33,688 nucleotides of DNA, taken from positions 1 through 33,688 of the forward strand of contig NZ_BARF01000137.1 of assembly GCF_000367365.1 (NCBI RefSeq). Direction: 5' to 3'. Positions 7,162 to 14,131 of the stretch are shown here, piece by piece (position 1 is the first letter of the stretch; every line of letters starts with the position of its first letter). This DNA is from Streptomyces prunicolor NBRC 13075 (lineage in GTDB: Bacteria; Actinomycetota; Actinomycetes; Streptomycetales; Streptomycetaceae). A model generated the notes under the pieces. That model was not told the DNA's origin. It saw nothing but the letters and a program-made list of their open reading frames with translations, and did no database searches. Position numbers and translations under genes: made by a program.

Positions 7162-7206
7162 TCTTCCCCTGCCCCCACCCCATCCCTTGCGTAATGGAGC
7201 CCCCGC

Positions 7207-8013
7207 ATGAGCACCCTCTCCTTCAAGGTCCTCGACCTCGACTTCCCGGCCGGCAGCAAGAACAAGACCGCCACCCTCGTCACCGGCGAGAACGAGGCCC
7301 TGCTGGTCGACGCCGCCTTCACCCGCGCCGACGGCCACCGCCTCGCCGCCGAGATCCTCGACTCCGGCAAGAAGCTCACCACCGTCTTCGTCAGCCACGC
7401 CGACCCCGACTTTTACTTCGGCGCCGAAGTCATCGCCGACGCCTTCCCCGACGCGACCTTCGTGGCCACCCCGATCGTCATCGAGCACATCCAGCACTCC
7501 TACGACGGCAAACTCAAGGCGTGGGCCGCGCTCGGCCCGAACCTGCCCACCCGGTTGGTCGACCTCACCCCGCTGACCGGCGACCTCACCATCGAGGGCC
7601 ACCGCTTCGAGCTCAAGGGCGGCCCGGCCGCGCTGCCCGACCGTCACTACCTGTGGCAGGCCGAGCACCGCGCCCTCCTCGGCGGCGTCCTGCTCTTCCA
7701 GCAGGAGCACGTCTGGGTCGCCGACACCCCCACCCCCGGCGACCGTGCCGCGTGGATCGACCTGCTGGACGAAATGGCCGCGCTGCAGCCGGAGTTGGTC
7801 GTGCCGGGCCACCGTCTGCCCGGTACGGCGGCGGACGCGTCCGCCATCATCGCCACCCGCGACTACCTCCTCGCCTTCGAGGAGGAGCTCGGTAAGGCGG
7901 CCGACGGTGCCACGCTGACCGAGGCGCTGGTCAAGCGTTACCCCGACAACGGCATGCTGATCGCCGCGCAGATCGGTGCGAAGGTCGCCAAGGGTGAGAT
8001 GAAGTGGGGCTGA
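7207..8013 (+). CDS. MBL-fold hydrolase-like protein with altered metal motif
   Basis: A 268-aa protein starts at ATG 7207. The metallo-beta-lactamase fold is suggested by NKTATLVTGENEALLVDAAF, the strand LTTVFVSHADPDFYFGAE, and PELVVPGHRLPG near residue 200. The canonical HxHxDH is present only as H64-A-D66-P-D68-F, so the second and last histidines are missing. Related proteins in actinobacteria and proteobacteria carry the same SHADPD-YFG form, so this is a subfamily trait rather than decay. Metal binding may be mononuclear or altered. The gene lies between the DsbA-like and SnoaL-like genes, with only 2 bases to the latter, and is probably co-transcribed. Confidence 0.82.
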   Translation: MSTLSFKVLDLDFPAGSKNKTATLVTGENEALLVDAAFTRADGHRLAAEILDSGKKLTTVFVSHADPDFYFGAEVIADAFPDATFVATPIVIEHIQHSYDGKLKAWAALGPNLPTRLVDLTPLTGDLTIEGHRFELKGGPAALPDRHYLWQAEHRALLGGVLLFQQEHVWVADTPTPGDRAAWIDLLDEMAALQPELVVPGHRLPGTAADASAIIATRDYLLAFEEELGKAADGATLTEALVKRYPDNGMLIAAQIGAKVAKGEMKWG

Positions 8014-8015
8014 CC

Positions 8016-8426
8016 ATGGCCGAGTTCGCTACCTCCACCGCCCCCGTCGATGTCGTACGGCGTCAGTACCTCGCCTCCGCGGCAGGTGACCTGGAGGCGC
8101 TTCGGGCCACCCTCGCCCCCGACGTGGAGTGGACGGAGATGGCCGGCTTCCCCCTCGCCGGCACGTACCGCACCCCCGACGGCGTCACCGCCAACGTCAT
8201 GGAGAAGCTGGGCCAGGACTGGGACGGCTGGACCGCTCACGACGACACCTACGTCGTCGACGGGGAGAACGTCGTCGTCCTCGCCCGCTACACCGCGACC
8301 AACAAGGCCACCGGGAAGCCGATCGCCGTCCGCGTCGCCCACCACTTCGTCGTACGCGGCGGACACATCGTGCGCTTCGAGCAGTTCGTCGACACCGCGC
8401 TCGTCCGCGACGCCATGGCCGTCTGA
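8016..8426 (+). CDS. SnoaL-like / NTF2-fold protein
   Basis: A 136-aa cone-shaped alpha+beta-barrel protein of the SnoaL/NTF2-like superfamily. It has VRRQYLASAAGDLEALRATL at the N-terminus, LAPDVEWTEMAGFPLAGTY, and the C-terminal strands VRVAHHFVVRGGHIVRFEQF. ATG 8016 is chosen because it lies just past the preceding stop; an upstream GTG at 8004 would overlap the upstream gene. Family members are small enzymes or binding proteins for hydrophobic or oxidised substrates. It ends the MarR-controlled operon. A truncated relative starts 35 bases downstream. Confidence 0.85.
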   Translation: MAEFATSTAPVDVVRRQYLASAAGDLEALRATLAPDVEWTEMAGFPLAGTYRTPDGVTANVMEKLGQDWDGWTAHDDTYVVDGENVVVLARYTATNKATGKPIAVRVAHHFVVRGGHIVRFEQFVDTALVRDAMAV

Positions 8427-8461
8427 CGCACGCCCCAGCATCCAGGGAGCAGGGGAAACTC

Positions 8462-8563
8462 GTGTCCGCTGCCGACAACAAGGCGCTCGTCATCGCGTTC
8501 TACGAGCAGGCGTTCAACGACTACCAGCCGGAGCAGGCCGCCGCCGCGCATCTCGGCGACCGA
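8462..8563 (+). pseudogene. Second SnoaL-like gene, truncated after about 34 codons
   Basis: The segment starts at GTG 8462 after AGGGAGCAGGGG. The first residues, SAADNKALVIAFYEQAFNDY then QPEQAAAAHLGDR, are the usual start of a SnoaL-type protein. Similarity stops at about base 8563; the frame then runs through unrelated sequence to a stop at 8632, across a promoter-like region with palindromes. The rest of the gene is missing, so this is a deletion or insertion scar. Confidence 0.65.
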
Positions 8564-8601
8564 GGCATGGCCGTCGGCCCACCCCTTGCATCCGCGAATA
8601 C

Positions 8602-8649
8602 TTGGCTAGCCACACGATTGCTGCTACGTTAATCATGTGGCTAGCCACA
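8602..8649 (+). promoter_or_regulatory. Promoter flanked by two TGGCTAGCCA operators
   Basis: Two copies of the palindrome TGGCTAGCCA, each followed by CAC, lie at 8603-8612 and 8638-8647. The second extends to a perfect 14-bp palindrome (8636-8649). A -35-like TTGGCT (8602-8607) overlaps the first copy, a -10-like TACGTT (8625-8630) follows with a 17-bp spacer, and the second copy covers the expected start of transcription. Centres are 35 bp apart. This is a strong repressor-controlled promoter for the gene at 8689. The cognate regulator is not obvious; the MarR gene at 9492 is a candidate. Confidence 0.7.
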
Positions 8650-8688
8650 CTTTCTCTGCGGCCTCCCCCACCGAACTGAGGAAACCTC

Positions 8689-9108
8689 ATGTCCCACGAG
8701 AACTCTCAAGTGAAGCCTCCGATCAATCAACGCGTGCTGACCCTCGGCATCACCCCTGATGCGCTTTCGCCGGACGATTTCCCGCCGGGGGTCACGACGC
8801 TCGAAGAGCTGGTCGCCATGAGGAAGCGGAACTGGGCTGCGCTCCGGGCCACAGGCATCGACGGCGAGGAGGGCTATGTCAGCCTGGACCCCGACGAGGC
8901 TGAGGCCGAGCTGCGCCGACTGTTCGACGGGCACTCGTTCGGCGTGGTGCTCATCGGCGGCGGCATCAAGAACGTCCCGGAGTACACCGTCCTGTTCGAA
9001 CGGATCATCAACGTGCTCATCGACCTCCAGCCCGACATCCGGTTGAGCTTCAGCTCACATCCGACGAACGTGCCCGAGGCGCTGCAACGCTGGCTCAAGA
9101 AGTCCTGA
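8689..9108 (+). CDS. Conserved hypothetical protein under twin operators
   Basis: A 139-aa protein starts at ATG 8689 after GAGGAAACC. I do not recognise a named family. It has an N-terminal segment LTLGITPDALSPDDFPPGVT, an acidic middle (LDPDEAEAELRRLFDGHSF), and a strand-turn FGVVLIGGGIKNVPEYT followed by a helix and RLSFSSHPTNVPEALQRWLK. The glycine-rich turn after a hydrophobic strand recalls a Rossmann-like edge but is not a nucleotide-binding motif I can assign. It is monocistronic, tightly controlled by the twin TGGCTAGCCA operators, and followed by an IS5-type remnant. Confidence 0.7.
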   Translation: MSHENSQVKPPINQRVLTLGITPDALSPDDFPPGVTTLEELVAMRKRNWAALRATGIDGEEGYVSLDPDEAEAELRRLFDGHSFGVVLIGGGIKNVPEYTVLFERIINVLIDLQPDIRLSFSSHPTNVPEALQRWLKKS

Positions 9109-9118
9109 CAAAGACGTC

Positions 9119-9235
9119 TCACGGAGCTGGGCGTTGGACGTGCCGATGAGTGATGAGGTGGGCGGCGAGGCCGAGGAAGCCTTCGTGGATGTCGTCGCGT
9201 CGTTCCCGGCGGATCCGCAGTCGGCGCAAGCTGTG
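9119..9235 (-). pseudogene. IS5-family transposase C-terminal remnant
   Basis: About 37 minus-strand codons ending at a TGA (9119-9121) read RRLRIRRERRDDIHEGFLGL then AAHLITHRHVQR. This is the C-terminal end of IS5-type DDE transposases. Nothing upstream continues the family, so it is a small scar. The rest of the 9109-9491 gap holds no gene I can support. Confidence 0.6.
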
Positions 9236-9491
9236 CGGCCAGGCGATCGTCCGACTCCCCGCACAGTGAGCGGCCTCAGTCGCAAGCTCGCAGAGCCGGC
9301 TAGCTCGTCACGACCGTCAGTACCTACCCGCTCGACCGAGCGGCCATGGCCCGGCCGGTCGGCGACGCCGGGCACGTGTGGGGCAAGCTCGTCCTGACCG
9401 TCGGCTGAGCACGCCCGCCCATCGCCTCCCCAGGCGGCAGAGCGGCCGGCTGCACCGACTACCCCACCCGCACTGGCCGAGGAAGCGAAAC

Positions 9492-9971
9492 ATGCCCACC
9501 CCCGAACCCCGCATCCCCACGACGGCCGACGCAGGACCGATGAGCTACGCGATCTTCCAACTTGCCCGCTCCCACCGCGCCTACGCCGCCGCCCTGCTGC
9601 GCGAGATGGACCTGCATCCCGGACAGGAACTGGTGCTGATGCACCTTTTCGACCGGGACGGCCAGTCCCAGTCCGAGCTGCTCGAATGCCTCGGCGTGGA
9701 CCACTCCACCATCTCCAAGGCGCTACGCCGCATGCAGGAGGCCGGCCTGGTCATCCGCGAGCCGGCCGCACATGACCGGCGCGTCATGGTGGTCCACCTC
9801 ACCGACAAGGGCCGGGCGATGCGCGAGCCCATCACGGCCCTGTGGCAGGCCCTGGAGGAGACCACCGCCCGGAATCTGTCGGAGCAGCAGGCGGAGTCCT
9901 TCGTCGAGACCGCCTACGCCATCACCGAGGCGATCAGCAACCGTGCGCTGCCCGAGGAAGAGTCCACCTGA
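9492..9971 (+). CDS. MarR-family transcriptional regulator
   Basis: A 159-aa MarR protein starts at ATG 9492 with GAGGAAGCG upstream. It has dimerisation helices at both ends, the HTH region QSELLECLGVDHSTISKALR (about residues 60-80) and the wing AAHDRRVMVVHLTDKG with the D-R-R motif. It is distinct in sequence from the MarR at 5903. It lies upstream of an NmrA-type reductase gene (208-bp gap), a typical oxidoreductase-regulator pairing. It may control that gene, itself, or the palindrome-flanked promoter at 8602. The ligand cannot be inferred. Confidence 0.9.
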   Translation: MPTPEPRIPTTADAGPMSYAIFQLARSHRAYAAALLREMDLHPGQELVLMHLFDRDGQSQSELLECLGVDHSTISKALRRMQEAGLVIREPAAHDRRVMVVHLTDKGRAMREPITALWQALEETTARNLSEQQAESFVETAYAITEAISNRALPEEEST

Positions 9972-10179
9972 CTCCCAGGTGCACACCGTCCCGCATGCGG
10001 CGCGACCACCTCCAGTCAGGCCATGTCACCCACCCCGTACCGGCTGTTCCGGACGCGGCGCGTGGCGGCGAGGCGCGCTACGGATGCGCCACCACGGCCG
10101 CCTCCCTTAGCCCCGCCCGGCACGCGGGTGCCTATGCCTGCAGCCACCGCCCACCAGCCTGATGGAAAGCGAGACTCCC

Positions 10180-11100
10180 ATGCCTGCCACCGACTCAACC
10201 GCCCTCCCTGTCCTCGTCGTCGGGGCGACCGGCTCCCTGGGGAGCAAGGTCGTCGACGAACTCCTGGCACGCGGCAAGAACGTCCGCGCCCTGGTGCGGC
10301 CGACCTCCGACGCCGGTCGGCTCGAAAGCCGGGGCGTTCAGATCGCCCGCGGCGACATGCTCGACATCGGCTCGCTCGTGGCCGCCATGAACGGCGCCGA
10401 CGCCGTCATCACCACCGCCGCCGGCTACACCCGCGGCGGCAAGAACGCCAACGACATCGACACCATCGGCAACGCCAACCTCGCCGAGGCCGCCCACCGC
10501 ACCGGCATCCGGCGGTTCGTCCTGACCAGCATCCTCACCAGCGACCAGACCCCGGATGTCCCGCACTTCTGGCACAAGAAGCTCGCCGAGGACAAGCTCG
10601 AACAGCTCGGCGTCCCGTTCGTCGCCCTGCGCCCGGGGGCCTTCCTCGACCAGGTCGCGACCATGGCGGGCAACCCGCTCGACAAGGGCCGCCTGATCTG
10701 GATGTCCAAGGCCACCGTCCCGCTCACCTTCGTCCGCACCTCCGATCTCGCGGCGTACCTGGCAGCGGCGGTCGACGCCGACGCCAAGGCCGGTGAGCGC
10801 ATCGACATCGGCTGGGACCGTCCGGTCAGCATGCGCGAGGTGGCCGACCTGATGGGCCACCGGGCCGGAAGGAAGATCAGGGTGTGGGCCGTCCCCTCCG
10901 TCGTCGTCCGCGCCGCAGGAGCCGTCGTCGGCCGCTTCAACCCGGTGGTCAAGGACATGGCCGCGATGTTCGGCTGGTTCGACACCGGACGCTACGTCGC
11001 CGACCCCGGCCGTCAGGAGCAGTTGTTCGGCCCGGTCCCCACGGCCGAGGATGTGCTCGCCCGGTTCACCGACGAGCTGCGCACCGCACAGCACCGGTAG
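10180..11100 (+). CDS. NAD(P)-binding NmrA/SDR-atypical oxidoreductase
   Basis: A 306-aa protein with an N-terminal Rossmann fold: VLVVGATGSLGSKVVDELL (GxxGxxG) followed by VRALVRPTSD. It continues as an atypical short-chain reductase: GADAVITTAAGYT, RRFVLTSILT, WHKKLAEDKLEQLGVPFVAL with the tyrosine of the usual YxxxK replaced, and VPLTFVRTSDLAAYLAAA. ATG 10180 is preferred since GGAAAG lies 10 bases upstream; an in-frame ATG at 10162 would add six residues. The fold is that of NmrA-like redox sensors and NAD(P)H-dependent epimerases. It is probably cytoplasmic and linked to the upstream MarR. Confidence 0.85.
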   Translation: MPATDSTALPVLVVGATGSLGSKVVDELLARGKNVRALVRPTSDAGRLESRGVQIARGDMLDIGSLVAAMNGADAVITTAAGYTRGGKNANDIDTIGNANLAEAAHRTGIRRFVLTSILTSDQTPDVPHFWHKKLAEDKLEQLGVPFVALRPGAFLDQVATMAGNPLDKGRLIWMSKATVPLTFVRTSDLAAYLAAAVDADAKAGERIDIGWDRPVSMREVADLMGHRAGRKIRVWAVPSVVVRAAGAVVGRFNPVVKDMAAMFGWFDTGRYVADPGRQEQLFGPVPTAEDVLARFTDELRTAQHR

Positions 11101-11196
11101 CAGGCCCGCGTCCCATCCCTCGCCGCCCGGCGGCCCGACCAGGACGCCTCGGTCCTGTCCCTCCGATCCCTCCGAGCCCCGAGGAAGGAAACACTC

Positions 11197-11592
11197 ATGA
11201 ACGGATCGACCCTGCAGACGTTCGCCGCCGAGTGCGCGCAGGACCTGCCCGCAGCCCAGCTGGAGCATCCCTTCGGCCCCGACTGGGAGGTCTTCAAGGT
11301 GCGCGGCAAGGTGTTCATGCTGATGAGGGAGGTCCCCGGGCGCCCCGTAGTGATCCTCAAGGCGGACCCCGACGAGGCCCACGCTCTGCGGGAACACAAC
11401 AGCCACATCACCCCCGGCTACCACATGAACAAGAAACACTGGATCACGCTGGAGGGCGGGACAGACATCGACGACAAGCTCGTCAGGGAACTCGTCACCG
11501 ACTCCTACCTGCTAGTCGTCTCCCACCTGCCCAAGGCCGAGCAGCCCGTCGACCCGCACACCTACGGCACCAGCACTCGGGCGGGCCGGTGA
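11197..11592 (+). CDS. MmcQ/YjbR-family protein
   Basis: A 131-aa protein starts at ATG 11197 after AGGAAGGAAA. It carries the MmcQ/YjbR (CyaY-like fold) pattern: LEHPFGPDWEVFKVRGKVFM, then LKADPDEAHALREHN, HITPGYHMNKKHWITLEGG and a C-terminal LVTDSYLLVVSHLPK. The family is small and described as DNA-binding-like, with unclear function. Its stop overlaps (GTGA) the start of a second, truncated YjbR-like gene. Confidence 0.87.
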   Translation: MNGSTLQTFAAECAQDLPAAQLEHPFGPDWEVFKVRGKVFMLMREVPGRPVVILKADPDEAHALREHNSHITPGYHMNKKHWITLEGGTDIDDKLVRELVTDSYLLVVSHLPKAEQPVDPHTYGTSTRAGR

Positions 11593-11688
11593 CCGCGGCC
11601 GGTGACCGCCTCCAGGACACCGCTCGCAAGGCGGCCCTCGCCCTCCCGGACGTCAGCCACGGCCGCCCCTTCACCCCCGGACTCGACA
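11589..11688 (+). pseudogene. Second MmcQ/YjbR-like gene, truncated
   Basis: Starting at GTG 11589 within the stop of the previous gene, the frame reads DTARKAALALPDVSHGRPFT then PGLD, the usual N-terminus of YjbR proteins. Similarity then stops. The remaining 11689-11882 has no recognisable gene and leads to the second tRNA fragment, so the cut probably marks the island edge. Confidence 0.6.
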
Positions 11689-11882
11689 GCGCTTCCTGGC
11701 CAAGCAGCGGTAGGTGCGCGAATGCCCTGTTCGAAATCCTGTCCGTGCGTGAGCGATGCGTGAGCGGACGGCGCGGCAGAGCCCGTCCTGGTGTGGACAG
11801 AGCACTGGGCGACATGTGTCCTGACCAGGCGGTTCCGGACACCGAAGCAGCGCCCGGAATCATCCAGCAAGATCCTGCCCGG

Positions 11883-11927
11883 ACTTGTAATACGTAGGTC
11901 GTCGGTTCGAATCCACAGGGGGCTCCA
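11883..11927 (+). repeat. tRNA-Thr(TGT) 3' half, probable att site 2
   Basis: The sequence runs from the anticodon loop ACTTGTAA through TACGT, the T-arm and AGGGGGC to an encoded CCA (GGCTCCA). Compared with the first copy (4542-4584) it has one base change in the anticodon stem and one base missing in the 3' T-arm strand (CCAC for CCGAC), so it could not make a sound tRNA. No 5' half is present. It is in direct orientation to copy 1, 7.3 kb away. Confidence 0.72.
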
Positions 11928-11930
11928 CGA

Positions 11931-11964
11931 AACCCCAGTTTGGACGGCGTCTGAACTGGGGGTT
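11931..11964 (+). terminator. Terminator hairpin after tRNA fragment 2
   Basis: Arms AACCCCAGTT and AACTGGGGGTT pair with one extra G, with an inner GGAC/GTCT stem. It is the counterpart of the hairpin at 4591-4623 with a different stem sequence. A T-tract is lacking. Confidence 0.6.
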
Positions 11965-11979
11965 GCCTGTGCCCGGGCG

Positions 11980-12006
11980 CTGCGGGGGCTGCGGGGGCTG
12001 CGGGGG
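11980..12006. repeat. 9-bp tandem repeat, three units
   Basis: CTGCGGGGG is repeated three times without interruption, just after the second tRNA-fragment terminator. It is a likely replication-slippage tract. No gene spans it convincingly. Confidence 0.7.
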
Positions 12007-12089
12007 CGGAACTCGATGATCTTCGCGGCCTCGTGTGTGGCCGCGGTGTGGCCATCCTGCTCGGTGGCCGTCTCGGCGGTCCGTCCGGC

Positions 12090-12237
12090 GAGGCTGTCGC
12101 CGCCTGGCCTCCCAGGCCCTGACCCTCATGGAGGGCATGACCTCCGACCGCACCCGCAAGGCCATCACCTCGTTCCGCTCCGCTCTCTCCATCTGCCGGC
12201 GCCGCAAAGTGCCCGAAGCAGCCGAACTCGCCCGCCG
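12090..12237 (+). pseudogene. Tail of a TPR-containing regulator (copy 2)
   Basis: This segment is closely similar at nucleotide level to 5050-5195 and encodes the same QALTLMEGMTSDRTRKAITS tail, but with a 2-base insertion near its start and no continuation to a stop at the family position. It follows the second tRNA fragment as copy 1 follows the first, but here without a NUDIX gene. Confidence 0.7.
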
Positions 12238-12437
12238 TCCGCCCTTGTGGCGAGGGATTGTCGGTTCGCCGCTGTGGATACACGTGCCGCGGGACGCTCG
12301 ACTCGGCTGCGGGCTTGGGCGCGGAGACCGTCCCGCGTACCAGTTCAGGAGTCGAGGGGGATTCTTGAAGCGGTCGGGGAAGCGGACCTCGTGGAGGGCG
12401 GGGAGGCGGGAGAGCTCGCTCGGTACGCGGCCGGTGA

Positions 12438-13110
12438 GGTCCCGACGGGACGCGGCCGGGACTGCGGTCTTCCTCGTGCTGGCGGTCGATTCTCTGGTGA
12501 ACGGGCTGTTCGTCCCGTTGTCCATGCTGTATCTGTCGGCGAGTTCGGGTGCGTCGCTGGTGCGGGTGGGGACCTTGCTGAGCTTGGCCGGTCCGGTGTC
12601 TCTTCCGTTGCCGCTGTGGATCGGTGGTCTCGTCGACCGGCTCGGCCCCAAGCCGATCGTGCTGGTGGCGCAACTGCTCCAGGCGGCCGGTTTCCTGGGG
12701 TACCTCATGGTCCGCAGCAGCGGTGCGATCCTCCTGGCCGCGACCGTCGCGGCGATGGGGCAGCGGGCCTTCTGGTCCTCCGCCTTCACTCTCGTCAGCG
12801 ATCTGTCCGACCGTGATCCCGGCGGGCACTCCCGCGAGCGGTGGTTCGGCATCACCGGCTCGTTGCGTGCGGTGGGCTACGGAGTCGGTGCCGTCGTCGC
12901 GGGTGTGTCGCCCTGTCGGCGAAGTCGGGCCCGGTGTACCGGGGGGCGATCGGCGCCTGTGCGTGTCTGCTGCTCGTGGCCGCCCTGCTGCGTGTCCGGG
13001 GAGTTCCGCGGAGCGCTGTCCGGCCGGCGCGGGCGGGGCACGAGGGGGCGGGGGAGGCGGAGTCGGGGGAGGCGGAACGGGGCGGCCGGGGTTACCGGGT
13101 GTCGTGGAGC
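12438..13110 (+). pseudogene. MFS transporter, frameshifted and truncated
   Basis: The first half of a 12-segment MFS permease. TM1 is FLVLAVDSLVNGLFVPLSML, followed by LSLAGPVSLPLPLWIGGLVD and the loop DRLGPKPI (MFS motif A region), ILLAATVAAMGQRAFWSSAF and SLRAVGYGVGAVVAGV. At about 12910 the frame shifts, and the next segment (LSAKSGPVYRGAIGACACLL) continues in another frame. It ends within a glycine/glutamate-rich loop at about 13100; the second six-helix half is missing. The start (GTG 12438 or upstream) is uncertain. Confidence 0.72.
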
Positions 13111-13133
13111 GACGAGTCGGCTGTCCGCGGACA

Positions 13134-13327
13134 TCCAGAGCGTCTTCGCCATGCCGGAGCAGCGAGGCCGGGGGATCGGCTCGGCACTCGTGGCGGCCGC
13201 TTCGGAGCATGCGGCACGTCTCGGGTCCCTTCGCGTGACGGTCCACTCCGGTCGCAAGGCGGTGCCGGTGTACGAACGGCTGGGCTTCGAGTCGTCCCGA
13301 CGGCTCCTGAGCCGACCGCCGGACTAG
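13134..13327 (+). pseudogene. GNAT acetyltransferase, C-terminal fragment
   Basis: The frame holds the acetyl-CoA-binding end of a GNAT protein: IQSVFAMPEQRGRGIGSALV with the R/Q-x-x-G-x-G loop, then LRVTVHSGRKAVPVYERLGF and FESSRRLLSRPPD. The N-terminal half is missing; the MFS remnant abuts it. Its TAG stop overlaps the TAG stop of the convergent TetR gene (CTAG). Confidence 0.72.
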
Positions 13328-13995
13328 GATCCGTCCGCTCGCTGATCGTGCCGGGCCGGCAGAACGCCGATGTGACGCGGCCCGGTCGCGGTACCGGTGC
13401 GGAAGACCCGGTTCAGATGGTGGTCCAGGACCGCGGCTGCCGACTCCGGATCGCGCTGGCCGACGAGGACGCCGGTGCCGAGTCCCGCGGACATGGCGAG
13501 CAGGGCGGTCGCCTCCAGCCGTGGTTCCACGCCGGGTTCGAGCAGGTCCGCGTCCTGCGCCTGGCGGAGGAGTCCGGTCAGGGCGTCTTCGGCGGCATCG
13601 GGGTTCTTGATGAAGGGCTGGGCCGCGAGCGCCCGGTCGTGCACGGCCATCACGGCGTACGACGTGTAGAGGTGGTGGAAGGTGCGGCTCTCGTCGTCCG
13701 TCGGCAGCGCCGCCATCAGCAGCGCCTCGACCGTCGCGCGCGGACCGGGATCGTCTCCGGCGGCCCGTAGCCGGGCGGAGACCCGCTCCCCGAACCTCTC
13801 CGCCAGATGTTCGAGCCCGTACAGCAGCAGCTTCTCCTTGGTCTCGAAGTAGTACTGCACCAGCCGCAGCGATACGCCCGCCTCCGCCGCCACATCGCGC
13901 ATCCCCACGGCATGCAGTCCGCGCCGCCCGGCGACTCGGACGAGGGCCTCGGCGATCTCGGTACGCCGTTCCGCGTGGTCCACGCGCTTGGGCAT
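13324..13995 (-). CDS. TetR-family transcriptional regulator
   Basis: A 223-aa TetR regulator with start ATG 13995 on the minus strand. The N-terminal HTH reads RRTEIAEALVRVAGRRGLHA, then VGMRDVAAEAGVSLRLVQYY and FETKEKLL. The C-terminal ligand domain (TFHHLYTSYAVMAVHDRAL and later helices) ends in HDQRADGS. It is divergent from the alpha/beta hydrolase gene at 14132. The shared intergenic region contains the perfect inverted repeat GTACCAC-N4-GTGGTAC, the likely operator for both promoters. The family scheme predicts repression relieved by a small ligand, possibly the hydrolase's substrate or product. Confidence 0.92.
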   Translation of the reverse strand: MPKRVDHAERRTEIAEALVRVAGRRGLHAVGMRDVAAEAGVSLRLVQYYFETKEKLLLYGLEHLAERFGERVSARLRAAGDDPGPRATVEALLMAALPTDDESRTFHHLYTSYAVMAVHDRALAAQPFIKNPDAAEDALTGLLRQAQDADLLEPGVEPRLEATALLAMSAGLGTGVLVGQRDPESAAAVLDHHLNRVFRTGTATGPRHIGVLPARHDQRADGS

Positions 13996-14078
13996 CGGCC
14001 GGTTCTCCGCTCGTCGTACCTGCTCTGGTCCTGCTCTGGTTCTGCTCCGGTTCCGTAGGACCTTTTGATAATACAGCT

Positions 14079-14096
14079 GTACCACCATCGTGGTAC
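14079..14096. promoter_or_regulatory. TetR operator between divergent genes
   Basis: GTACCAC-catc-GTGGTAC is a perfect 7-bp inverted repeat with a 4-bp spacer, centred between the TetR and hydrolase starts. A TATTAT -10-like element for the TetR gene lies beside it (minus strand, 14068-14073). Confidence 0.75.
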
Positions 14097-14131
14097 GTTC
14101 GTATCACGAAACCGAGACGCCGGAGGTGGCC

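Noticed and set aside
11965..12089. Integrase C-terminus after the second tRNA fragment (minus strand EAAKIIEFRP)
   Set aside because: None of the catalytic motifs seen in the remnant at 4630-4924 is present, so no integrase call can be supported there.
12345..12445. Leucine-rich-repeat-like reading on the minus strand (TGRVPSELSRLPALHEVRF)
   Set aside because: It is short, with no start or continuation, and could be a shadow of the upstream part of the MFS remnant.
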